This document shows, in pieces, positions 23,396 to 33,077 of a stretch of DNA of 64,000 nucleotides. The position numbers and the translations under genes were made by a program. Within the stretch, counting starts at the first letter, position 1. Every line of letters starts with the position of its first letter. The notes under the pieces were generated by a model. The model had not been told where the DNA came from and searched no databases. It was given only the letters and a program-made list of their open reading frames with translations. This DNA is from Aedes albopictus (taxonomy: Eukaryota > Arthropoda > Insecta > Diptera > Culicidae), in contig NC_085137.1 in NCBI RefSeq assembly GCF_035046485.1, positions 16,521,346-16,585,345 of the forward strand, read 5' to 3'.

Positions 23396-23861
23396 GAGTA
23401 CGTGGATTTCTTTTCATAATTTCAAAATCTCAATTTGTTCATCGAGCACATGTTCTGTTGTGCACATGGATGTCAAAGCATTTTCAACAGTATAAAAAAC
23501 TATCATTTAAATCGCTTGCACCAGCATTAGGCACACTGTTCCTATTATGGAAGTAAAATTAAATTTTGATTCCTAATATTGCGGTATGATATTGAATTCA
23601 TATGGGACTTTGGAGGATAGGAACACTACCGCAACGATAGCGCACAGCAGCAAAAATATTAAGCAAAACATTTTTTGATAGGTTTTTGGGTAAATCTTTT
23701 GAGCACACAAATGGTGCAATCTCATAATTCAACACATCATTTAAAAATGCGTTTTGGTAACATTTCAGTCGAGTGCTCAATTGTCATTACCGCAAAATTT
23801 GGTACTCCACAACGAAGGGAACGATTATACTACCTAATTTATTTTGGGATATAGTTTTGAG

Positions 23862-24085
23862 TATAGACACTATAGATTCCATAGACTCGCGGAGACATGG
23901 TTGAGCAATACGATTTTAGTGTGTTTTTCCGTGAATTTAGAGTGTACCGAGCGAATATGACGTCACGCAATCCATTGTCGCTATTGAAATCGTGACGTCA
24001 TGCTCGTTTGGCTACACGAACTGACAGATCGTTTGGCTACAGTTGTCTTCGCCTCCGCGAGTCTATGGAATCTATAGTGTCTATA
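23862..24085. mobile_element. hAT-like MITE carrying TGACGTCA motifs
   Basis: TIR tatagacactatagattcca on both ends (about 33 bp paired in all). gttttgag is duplicated (23854-23861, 24086-24093). The interior has tgacgtca at about 23960 and 23995, the cAMP-response-element palindrome, in a wider inverted context. Confidence 0.85.
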
Positions 24086-24093
24086 GTTTTGAG

Positions 24094-24943
24094 GCCAACT
24101 TTAACCTGAACATGTTGCATAAACCCCCATTACAACTCATACCCCCACCCCAAACTTACTGTTCGTATTGGTTGTCACAATCGGTTCCCACGCAATCTCT
24201 GTCGAAGCCCAACACAACACAAATCACTAGGGCCAACACATGCAGTTTCGGGTCCAGATTCTAGAAACCCGCCCACAGCAACACCTGGGAGTTCTCCAGC
24301 CGGATGCTTATCACTGCTGCATTTCCGTGGGAATCACTTTTACAACACTGCATTTCTATCGTCTTCACTGTTTTTACGGTTTCACTGATTGATCCGATCG
24401 ATCGGATCATGCACGCACTGAATCAGATGACATATTCACGCGTAGCATTTGAAAACGTCCTACCCCCAGAAGATAAATATTTTCGGAAAGTTCCAGCGGG
24501 GTAGCACGGGCGTCAACCACGAATAGATGTGCCGTAGTCCACATGAATTTGCTTCCATTTTCAGCACAAACAATTTTCAACGTGTTTTTGTTGCGAGCTA
24601 CGGTGATTTTGCCTTTCGCTGGCCCCCTGGAAAATTCGGCAAACATGTTCGTTCTCACAGCAGTAAACATAACAATTTTCATTTAACATAATTTTCAAAA
24701 CATTCATACCCTTTCATTCCTGATGTCTGTTCGCTCATTGCAACATGTTCAACAATGACGTTTAACGCACGCACACTTCAATGACCAGGTTTGGAATCCG
24801 AGCGCCATACCATACTATTTTTGTAAACAACACATTCCCGAATGTCAAAACTTGGTCGAAATTTCTTTTATTTTTTGCTTGGTGTTTCACAATATTTGCG
24901 TTCTGGAGATAGACCTTTTTCAAATACTGCGCGAGAAGTACGC
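24094..24943. other. No gene seen
   Basis: Mixed-composition DNA, with a C-rich stretch at 24120-24250. The 91-codon minus frame (24407-24682) and shorter frames have no recognisable motif. No TIRs or repeats were found by eye. Confidence 0.4.
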
Positions 24944-24951
24944 ATGTCATC

Positions 24952-25109
24952 TAGAGTCTGTCTAGTTAGAGTCTTGCGGACTATCACTTTCGACACAGTC
25001 GAGCATGACGTCATAGTATCTTCACCGATGAATGCTATACCGTGACGTCTTGCTCGATTGGCTCCGGTCGAAAGTGACAGTCCGCTAGACTCTTACTAGA
25101 CAGACTCTA
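24952..25109. mobile_element. hAT-like MITE with TGACGTCA motif, 158 bp
   Basis: TIR tagagtctgtctagt at both ends, with arms pairing further. atgtcatc is duplicated (24944-24951, 25110-25117). 'gcatgacgtcat' at about 25003-25014 and 'cgtgacgtc' at about 25041 lie inside. It resembles the 23862 element in layout. Confidence 0.88.
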
Positions 25110-25119
25110 ATGTCATCCA

Positions 25120-25402
25120 GTGTGCAGTGTGCAGTGGTGGTGAAAATACAGAGTAAACAACAAAAGTTCAAGTGAAAATATTGAATTCCCACGGAAGTGC
25201 AGCAGCCGCGGCCAAAAATTCAGGTTTATCCCTCGGAGAAAGCAGGTGGAAGATGTGTCTGGAGGATTCGTGGATGTCCCTGTCAGCGGCGAGGTGGTCT
25301 TCAGAACCTGTGCTGGAGGAGTTGTAGGGGCATTTTGAGGAGATGGCAATTCGAGTGCCGTAGACCTCGGCGGATCAGGATTGCATCGGATCCAATAGAT
25401 CG
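25120..25402 (+). other. Candidate 5' UTR exon (weak)
   Basis: Directly downstream of the TGACGTCA MITE. Repeated 'cagtgtg' Inr-like words at 25120 are followed by purine-rich leader-like DNA ('aaacaacaaaagttcaagtg') and a consensus splice donor, 'gatcg|gtaagt', at 25403. No ORF is evident. This is pattern-based only, and RNA evidence is absent. Confidence 0.2.
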
Positions 25403-25603
25403 GTAAGTTTATTGTTTCGGTACCTGATTGAAACCCGAAATTTATGGTAAAATCAATGTTTATCCATATCTGTACGTCGGATCTAACATTGGACACAGTA
25501 GCGATCTACTCAGTGCACTACTTGGTTAAATCTTGTGAATTTGAAGGAAAGCGGTTTTCGCGTGTTGAAAAATTCCTGCTTTCAACAGCGCAGACAATAG
25601 TCC

Positions 25604-25725
25604 TGTTCAACGACGTAGGTTGAACTTGCTCGAAGTTCCTGCATCCCGCTTTTACCCGTTTGATGACAAATGGGTAAGAGCAAAACACAGCAACTTCGAG
25701 CAAGTTCAACCTGCGTCGTTGAACA
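25604..25725. repeat. Imperfect inverted repeat
   Basis: 'tgttcaacgacgtaggttg' pairs with its complement ending at 25725. Arms are about 40-60 bp around centre 25664. Probably a small fold-back element. Confidence 0.6.
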
Positions 25726-25729
25726 TGAC

Positions 25730-25799
25730 TAATTCAGTAACAAATTTTAAATGCTACACCATTGATTATACGTCGTTTTCAAAATTTGTTACTGAATTA
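25730..25799. repeat. Hairpin with 19-bp arms
   Basis: taattcagtaacaaatttt (25730-25748) is the reverse complement of 25781-25799, with a 32-bp loop. It directly abuts the preceding inverted repeat. Confidence 0.7.
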
Positions 25800-25804
25800 T
25801 AACG

Positions 25805-25948
25805 GCTATCCATTGATAACGTAAGGGTTTACCGGGGGAGGGGCCATACAAAACATGTAACAAGGGAGTGGGGGTGTCGAAAATACGTGAAATTCTCTTA
25901 TACGTAATAAATGCAAATCGAATTGCACGAATTAATTAATGGACATTA
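25805..25948. mobile_element. Decayed relative of the 22071 MITE
   Basis: 'ggctatccattgataacgta' and 'ttaattaatggaca' at the ends, with internal 'accgggggaggggccatac' and 'caagggagtgggggtg', parallel the 22071-22246 MITE. The ends are degraded. Confidence 0.5.
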
Positions 25949-26064
25949 CCTTTATTTTTCCGCATCGCTTTGTCTAAGTTGGGTTATTTTGTGATACGCT
26001 CTCTGACACCAATAAAGTGAGCAAATAAGAGAAGAAGTCAAAACGAACTCGAAAAAGAAGTACA

Positions 26065-26132
26065 CAGGGTCAAATATTTGACGAGGAAAGATCTTTGAGC
26101 ATTGGTTTTTTTTGGACAAATATTTGACCCTG
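26065..26132. repeat. Short TIR hairpin
   Basis: cagggtcaaatatttg and its reverse complement bracket about 36 bp. Too short to classify. Confidence 0.6.
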
Positions 26133-26336
26133 TATACTCTGTATACCCTGTATAGCTTAAGAGTTCTTAATTTTTAGTTTTATTTTAAGTTTAATTCTTT
26201 TTGAGTGTACGGTTCGAATGCAACTAGAAGCAATGCGCCTGTAAAATATTGACAAACATGCTGAATCGAACGGGGGGAGTATTCGGTATTACATTCCGTC
26301 TGCCAAGAAATAATTGCTTTTTGGTTTTGTTTTTAG

Positions 26337-26670
26337 TGAAGGATTTCTACACAGATCACTATGCTGATTTTTGTGATCGGAATCGACAACAATCAACTCG
26401 AGACTCTGACGAAACGACGGAATCTGGATCTTCAGCAAAACAACAATGAACACAGCGGGCGCTTGTGCAGTGAGGACTCCTGTGATTATTTGGTCTGGTG
26501 AATATCTCAGGTACTCAGGCAGTGCGGGACGTGGATGTCGCGATGCAACATTCCGTGTTCCCACTCTCGCACTCTTGTTCAGGTACCGAACGCGATTCCA
26601 TCATGACAGCAACGACCCAAGTTTTATGACGACAACCGTGTTGAAGTTCTTCGGTTCCCTCGGATTTCAA
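26337..26670 (+). other. Candidate exon with ATG (weak)
   Basis: A pyrimidine tract plus AG ('ttttgtttttag') ends at 26336, and a donor 'caa|gtgagt' sits at 26671. An ATG at 26446 in a favourable context ('aacaatga') opens exactly 75 codons to the donor in phase 0 (protein starts MNTAGACAVRTP). The product is not recognised. If real, it would splice from the 25120-25402 exon. It could equally be chance. Confidence 0.2.
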
Positions 26671-27345
26671 GTGAGTAGATAGATAAGATAGTTTTAAGGC
26701 GCCTAAGGAGAAATTTTGTAAAGCTAGGTCGTTCCTGTACACTTACACAAGATTTCTTGTATAATGTATAATTAACGTGAAACAATAGTTTCACATGTTT
26801 CATTTTCCAATTTAGATCGTGTCATAGCTTGAAAAAGCTGTTTCCCTTCCTTCCAACTTTTACTGCACAGTGTCAATATATCATAACGCCAACAAGTTAT
26901 GCAACCAAGCTCCTAGATCTCACATCCAATCCTACTAACAAATACCCCATCCGTGCTGGTTGTGGGGATGCAGAGTGCTCTCGGTCTCTAGTACAACCAT
27001 CACACCCTTCAACAACCTAATATTCCTTTCCCTTCCCAACTGATTGTAAGGACTTGGCCAGTGCCGGTATTGATCCAAAAATGTATGAGCTCTTGTACCG
27101 ACTTTTCGAATCCTCTAAGCAAAATACCCTCTTCAAATGAGTGTAATCTGTTTTGAGCCTTTTAATTCCGCCCTGTTTTGCATATCCTTTGACAGATACC
27201 CGAATTTCGACCACTTGTAATTTTCCACAGTATTTTTCAGTTATCCACAGTGGAATACTTAGTAACAAATAAAATTATAAAATGTACAGTATTATATAAT
27301 TAAAATAATAGAAATAATTGATATTTATTTTATATATGGTACCTT
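26671..27345. other. No gene; retroelement-tail-like DNA
   Basis: 26880-27130 reads like a coding-derived relic ('taaggacttggccagtgcc', 'ttgtaccgacttttcgaat') but all frames are broken. 27240-27345 is very AT-rich. Confidence 0.35.
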
Positions 27346-27590
27346 TTCACTTATAAATTGAGTTATCAATGTACAATTCAAACACTGTTATTATTTCTTT
27401 GCTATTGAATACCTGCTTGATAACAAATTTAACTCTCGATAAAATGTACAATCCAATAGTGATATTTGTTATTACTTTGTTATTAAATACCTGCTTGATA
27501 ACAAAATGAGGTATCGATAAAATGTACAATGTAATAGTAAAAATTGGTATTATTCTGTTATTGAATACCTTAATAATAACAAATATAGCT
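27346..27590 (+). repeat. Tandem repeat, about 76 bp x 3
   Basis: Three diverged units, each with 'tgtacaat', 'ttattaaatacctgcttgat' (or close) and 'aacaaa', about 76 bp apart. The AT-rich stretch continues to 27801, where it ends with ttctgctcggga, the inverse of the terminus at 21451. Confidence 0.65.
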
Positions 27591-27801
27591 CTTGGCAGCA
27601 TGATTTAAATTTTTGGTATGCATTTATCATTGAAATAACAAGCCTTGTTATTGTCTAGGTGTTATTCATACAAAAGTATGGTATTCATTTTTGGTATTTT
27701 GCCTCTTATTACCACCTAATGAAGAGCACATCAAGGTATGGTGGTATTTAATATTGAATACCTTGAAATGTTATTCAGTTGTTATTCTTTTCTGCTCGGG
27801 A

Positions 27802-30800
27802 TGGGGTATTGGTTCCCTTATTAAGCATGTGGCTTTCATTTTCATCCTACGAAAAGCAAAGGAATGAAGCGCTGTTTATTTTGTTTCTTATTTTTGTATT
27901 TTTTTTTTGGAATTGAGCACGCATGACAACAAAACGACGGAATCAATCGGTGCCGTAATCGCTTGTTTTCGAATAGGATGAATTTGAGAGCGTGAGATTA
28001 CTTTTGGCACGCATACCCTATTTTGAATTACATACAGAGCTTCCTTCAGGATTTCGGCCAGAAATTCCTCGATGTATCTATCCGGCATTTTCTCTAGGGA
28101 TTATTCCAATAATTTCTCCTCGGATTCTTTTATTTATGTAAAAATATTTCCAAGGAGTTTCTAAGGAAAATTTTTCAGAAACATCTCAAGAGTTTTTCCT
28201 GGGGATCTTTGCAGATGCTTGTCTATACGTTTCTCTAGGTATTCAGGATTTTTTTCCACATATTCCTCCAAGAATACAAATACTTTCAGAAAGTCATTCA
28301 AAAATGTTATTAAAGGATGGCTCCAGATTTTTTTTTTCTATAAATCTCATAACTTTTTCTAGGAATTCCACCAAGGATTTTTCGAGAAGTTTCACCAGGA
28401 AGTTCTTAAGAAACTCCTGCTAGGATTCCTTCAAGAATTTCCCTAGAATTTCTTCGGATATTCCTCCAGAGATTCATTCAAAACTACCTCCCAAGTAACA
28501 TTTGCTGACCAACTAGTTCTGAGAACCGATATAAAATCTAATACCTTTTTATTTTGGCTTTATTACGGTTCTAAGAACCTCGATTTGACAAAAAAAAAAG
28601 TTACTTGTTACGACGATTTTACAGGGATTCTGCTGAAGATTGCTTCTCTAGCAAAAATCCTTGCACCCGAATGTGGAGCTTCGCTGATGTGTACTCATTT
28701 ATTTACAGAATGAGAGGTTCAAGACGACCCATCAGCAGAGAGTCCGCCCTCCTGACCACGGAACCCCTCAAGGTTTCTTTTTAGAAATTCTTGATGAGAT
28801 TCCTTTCGAAATTCCTATGAGGAGATAGCTTTATCTCTAAAACTTCTTTCAAAATTTCAGGGATTCTTCATAAGTTTTGACAAGATTTCTTCAAATGCGA
28901 ATTTCTTCAAATTTATGAATATAAAGAAAAGAAAGGATTTCTTCAAAATTTCTACAAATTCGACAGAGCTTGCTTCGGAATTTCTTTCCAGGGTTTCTCC
29001 CAAAATTCTTTGAAAAATTCCTCCAGTGATTTTTGCAGAAAACCCTACATGGATTTTTTTTTAAATTTTGGAAGTTGCTCTTGCGATGCCATTAGAAATG
29101 TCCTGGGATGTCTTTAAAGATGCCTGCAGCTCTTTTTTTCAAGATATTCGTCCACGAATTTTTCAGGAGTTCATCCAGAAATTTCTCAAAATACTGAAGA
29201 AATACTTAAGCCATCACTGAATGAATTTTCAAGAAATCCCTTCAAAAATTCCTGGAGACACCTTTGAAAACTCCCAGAATAAATTCTTGAAAACGTTTCA
29301 GAGGACTTCCTAAACAAAAATTTCTGGAGCAATTTCTGAAGTTATTATTAAGCAATTGCCTAGAAGAATACCAATTGAATGAATGCCAAGGAGAATACCT
29401 GAAGAAACCCCTCTCTGAAAAAAATATGATAGGTTTATGGAAGAACCCTGCTAGTAATTCAAAAATTCTTGAGGGATTTCTCAATAAATTTATGAGGGAT
29501 CCCTGGAGGACTTTAGGGAAGAATGCTTGGAACAACTTCTGGAGATATCTCTGAGGGAATCCTCAGAAAATTTCTCATACAATTTATGAAGGGATTTGCG
29601 CACAGAAATTCATAAACTATTGCCTAAAGAATTTTTTTAAAGGAAATTCTGTAGAAATAATAAAAAATCTTGGAGAAATTCAAATGTAATGAGAAAAAAA
29701 ACAGATTATTAGGGAATGTTTTTTCCAAACGAAAAAAATACATCATGTAGTATCCGAAAGCTTATTTCGGATAAGTCTAGAATATTCAGCGCATGTATCT
29801 TTGCATGAAAACAACGGGAGTCCCTCACTCCACCACAAAAAGTAATTTCACTGCAAACGTCAATCAACACACCAACAAACAATAAACTTACCCAGCTTTG
29901 TATCACGCATCCTGCGTCACACTTTCAAAAATCCGATAAAAAATCTAACACTTACACCACTTTTTTTCAAAACAATTTATTGAATAATCCACTAAAATTA
30001 ATTCACACTATCCGCTCGCGTCCATTTCACCATCCGCTCGCGTCAAACATCGTTTACAAAATACAAAGAATCTTTGAGGGAAGATCTGAAAAAATCCAAA
30101 AAAAAATTCCTGGAGTAGTACTTGAAGAATATATAGAAGAAGCCCTTGGAAGAATTTCCAAAATCTCTTGAGAATTTTCTAGAGAAATTTCCAAATAAAT
30201 GCCTGAGAAAAAAATGGAGCAATACCTGAAGGAACGTCTGAAGAAATTCAAGGAATATTTTTTGAAAAAGCTTCTGTAAAAAATTCTGAATTTCTAGAGG
30301 AACCCCGTGGAGGAATTTCTGAAAGAAATTCCGAATCTTCGCAAAAAAAAATCCCTCCTGAAATTGCATGTTTTGAAGAAACGTTTGGAGAAATTCCTGG
30401 AGAAACTTCTGGAGAAATTCGTAGAAGAAAGTCTTGAGATATTTTTGGAAAAATTTCTCGAGAAATTTTTGGAAGAATTTTCAGAGAAGTTCCAAAAAAA
30501 AACACCTGGAAGAAATTCTGATAATATTTCTGGAGGAAATTTTTCAGAAATGTTTGAATAAGTATATGTAAAATATACGCATAAGCTTATGTAGTAATGC
30601 TGGAAGGAGTTTCCTATAGAAACCTTTAAGAAATCTCAGGAGGAATTAAAAAAAAACTGATGAAACCCGTAGATCAGTTTCAATCTTTTGAGATTTTTTT
30701 TGACTCCTGAAGAACTCCCAAAGAAAATTTCTGGAGAATTCCTAAAAGAAGTTCTGTATGAACCCCTGGAGAAAATTTTCAAAAAAAAAAAACAAATATG

Positions 30801-31101
30801 GACAGGAATGCATTTTGGAGGGAAACTGAGATGAATTCACTAAAATCATTCGAACAAATCCTACGCGAATCTTCTTTTCGTGAATATTCCAAAGTTTTAT
30901 GATAAATTCTCAAAGGATTCACAAACAGAATTTCTGGTGGTATCCATGGAAGAAATCGTGGAGAATTTTCTAGAAATTTTAAGAAGAATTCTTGCAAAAC
31001 TCATAAAAGACATTCGAACAGGAATGTCCTTTCCACGATAATTACAGAAGATTTTTGTGAAATAATACAGCAGGGAAGGATTCTTCCGGAATATTTTTTA
31101 A
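27802..31101. repeat. Long low-complexity tract, no genes
   Basis: About 3.3 kb of 'ttcctccagagattc' (28.0-29.1 kb) and then its complement-type words 'gaagaaattcctgg' (29.2-31.0 kb), so the strand bias of the word flips near 29.2 kb. Frames such as 30307-30561 ('EKFLEKFLEEFSEKF') are repeat translations. A possible small TIR element ('cccaagtaacatttg' at 28492 to 'aagttacttgttacg' at about 28613) and a more complex patch at 28660-28770 interrupt it. Confidence 0.55.
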
Positions 31102-31216
31102 CCCTCGAGCAATCGCGTCTTCGGCCACTCTCAGCGACACCACGCTCACGTTGTGTACCAAAAGCGTCTCTTTTTCATGGTACGTGTACACAGTACATGG
31201 CGCGACCGCTGCCGGG
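31102..31216. mobile_element. TTAA-flanked MITE, 115 bp
   Basis: TTAA at 31098-31101 and 31217-31220. Ends ccctcgagcaatcgcg and cccggcagcggtcgcg are inverted and share the CCC start and CGCG. It is similar in size and GC content to the TTAA MITE at 12039. piggyBac-type mobilisation is inferred. Confidence 0.6.
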
Positions 31217-32217
31217 TTAATTTTTAATAAGGCGCAAAAGTGAAGTCATTTAATTGGGGGCATACCAGTAAAGGGGGCGCTGAAATGTGAAAACCTTGAG
31301 CAACCAGCTCTGATTTTACCATGACAGTACCGAAATCTCCCATAGGGGCCCAAGGCAGCCAAGGGAGCAAAAATTAGTTAAATGAAAATTGAAGGCGAAT
31401 GTTTTAAGAGATGATTTGTCAACGATGGAAATGAAACCACGGCGTCTTAGATATTTAAGATCTTTGCAAGTCGAAGTCCCAAGTCGAATGTGCTTACAAG
31501 CGTATTTACCCTTCATATGTTGGTGTGGAGAATCTCTGAAAGAATCTCCGAATCTATGTAAAAAATGCACCTTTTGAAAAAAATCTTTGGAAGAATTCTT
31601 GAAATATTCCTGAAGAAATCTCAAAAGAAAACTTCTGGAGGAAATTCCGATAATAATACGGAGGAATTTTCTTTAGAATTTTTTTAAAAAGTACATGAGA
31701 AGATAAACATTCTAAAATTATTCTCGGAGGAATCTTCAGAGTTTTTGCCAAAAAGGAAAACCTGCAAGAATGCCCCTTCCGCGATAATTACGGACAAATT
31801 TCATGGGATAAATTATTGATGGGGGGATTTTTTAGCTATGTTTTTTTCCATGAGAACACTGTGTTTTTTGCTTCCCCGCTTTCTCGATTTTGCCGCGTTT
31901 CTGCCTTTTCTCTCTGATCTTACATGACCAGGATGTTTTTTACCTTTTCTGTTTAAATTCCCTTTTTCCGTTTATTCTTTCTTCTTTATCTACTCTTTTG
32001 CATTCGTCTTCCTTGTATTCCTTGCCCTCCCTTTTTTTGTATTCCCAATCTGCTTTATCTTACCCTCCATCTCTATTCAATTTGTCACCTCAGCGTTTCT
32101 ATCTACTATGTCTTCCCTGCCTTTTCTAATGTTGTCTGCTCTATATCCCCTGCCTTTTTGGTCTTCTATACTTTTCCTATAGTTAATTTTATCTATTGGC
32201 GGATCGACTGAGAAGTT

Positions 32218-32340
32218 TACTGTTGGAATTAAACGGCTACGCAGTCTTCAAAGCGGAAAACGAAGTTTATTGTTTGCCCGACGTTTCGACACTGGGGTTT
32301 TGTGTCATCTTCAGACTGCGTAGCCGTTTAATTCCAACAG
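32218..32340. mobile_element. Fold-back element with hammerhead-like core, unit B copy
   Basis: Duplicate of 2311-2433. The hammerhead-like core lies at 32280-32314 on the minus strand, with CTGAAGA and GAAACGTC intact. The 489-bp flank duplication begins at 32288, exactly between the GAAAC box and stem II. Confidence 0.6.
32280..32314 (-). ncRNA. Hammerhead-ribozyme-like motif, unit B copy
   Basis: Same core as at 2372-2406 with no base change in CTGAAGA, the GACAC/GTGTC stem or GAAACGTC. Confidence 0.45.
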
Positions 32341-32776
32341 TTAATTTTATCAGTATTTAGCGCTTTGTTCATCGTATCTGTTGTTATGTTTTAGTTTTTT
32401 CTGCTATCTTTATCTTCTTTGTCTGTTCTGTTTTTTCTATCTCCTTTATTTGAAAGCTCCTGAAACACCAGTGAAATGCCCTGAAACGCCCCTGAAAATT
32501 CTTGGAACACTCTTGAAAATCTTTGCAACACCCTAGAAACTGCCTTCAATCCCATTACACAACGTATAACTGAAGATCCCAATGAAATAGAAGAATAGTT
32601 TCTTCGGCAAATTTATTCCTCAGGCTAATAAGTATCTAACAAGGGCAACCTTGGTTCCAAATTCGTCCGTTAGGCCACTTACCCGCTAGGTGACTCCTAG
32701 AATCAAAAACAAAAATCAAACACGTATATCTCAAAACTGTAATGAGCTAGAAGTGCGACAACGCAACGGTGACCTT
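32288..32776 (+). repeat. 489-bp direct repeat, left of intact Lian
   Basis: Identical by eye to 37304-37792 and the same length. Its right edge abuts the retroelement's 3' end. The upstream neighbour continues as unit B, so this is target sequence and not part of the element. The geometry is that of a target-site duplication. Confidence 0.85.
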
Positions 32777-33077
32777 CAGGTATCAGGTATCAGTAGGTCG
32801 GCTCTAGAGGCACGTTCTCCTCCATTTGGGAAATTTGTGCCATCGCCATGAACACGAGCCTATTCATCATTTACCTGACGGAAAAGGGAAGGAAAAAGGA
32901 TAGGAGATGGGAAAGGACAGGTAAGGGAATAGGATCGTCATACTCGCAAAAGCGTACCACAATGGGTTCACATAGCGTCCTGAAAAGGACACTGTAATAA
33001 CGCATAAGCGTGCCACAATGGGTTCGAACAGCGCCCTGAGAAGGGCACTGTGATAATGCATAAAGCGTAAAGAGAGC

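Larger units (their letters stand above)
22445..23490. mobile_element. Palindromic insertion with inverted tRNA-like modules
   Basis: An insertion bounded by a 13-bp TSD. Positions 22494-22992 and 22993-23491 are reverse complements with a centre at gccatggc and no spacer. The only mismatch I noticed is near 22686/23299. Each arm holds a tRNA-like module (minus at about 22590-22675, plus at about 23310-23395) and a shorter inverted 'gctttgacat...ggatgtcaaagc' pair around it. The first 38 bp (from 22445) are an extra copy of the sequence at the palindrome centre. The long TSD suggests LINE-type integration (inference). Confidence 0.85.

Noticed and set aside
22568..23417. Mirror-image ORF pairs (64, 69 and 82 codons)
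   Set aside because: They are the two arms of one palindrome read on opposite strands. No recognised protein.
30307..30561. Coiled-coil-like E/K/F repeat protein
   Set aside because: Direct read-through of 'gagaaattcctggagaaa' low-complexity DNA. An equally long frame exists on the other strand.
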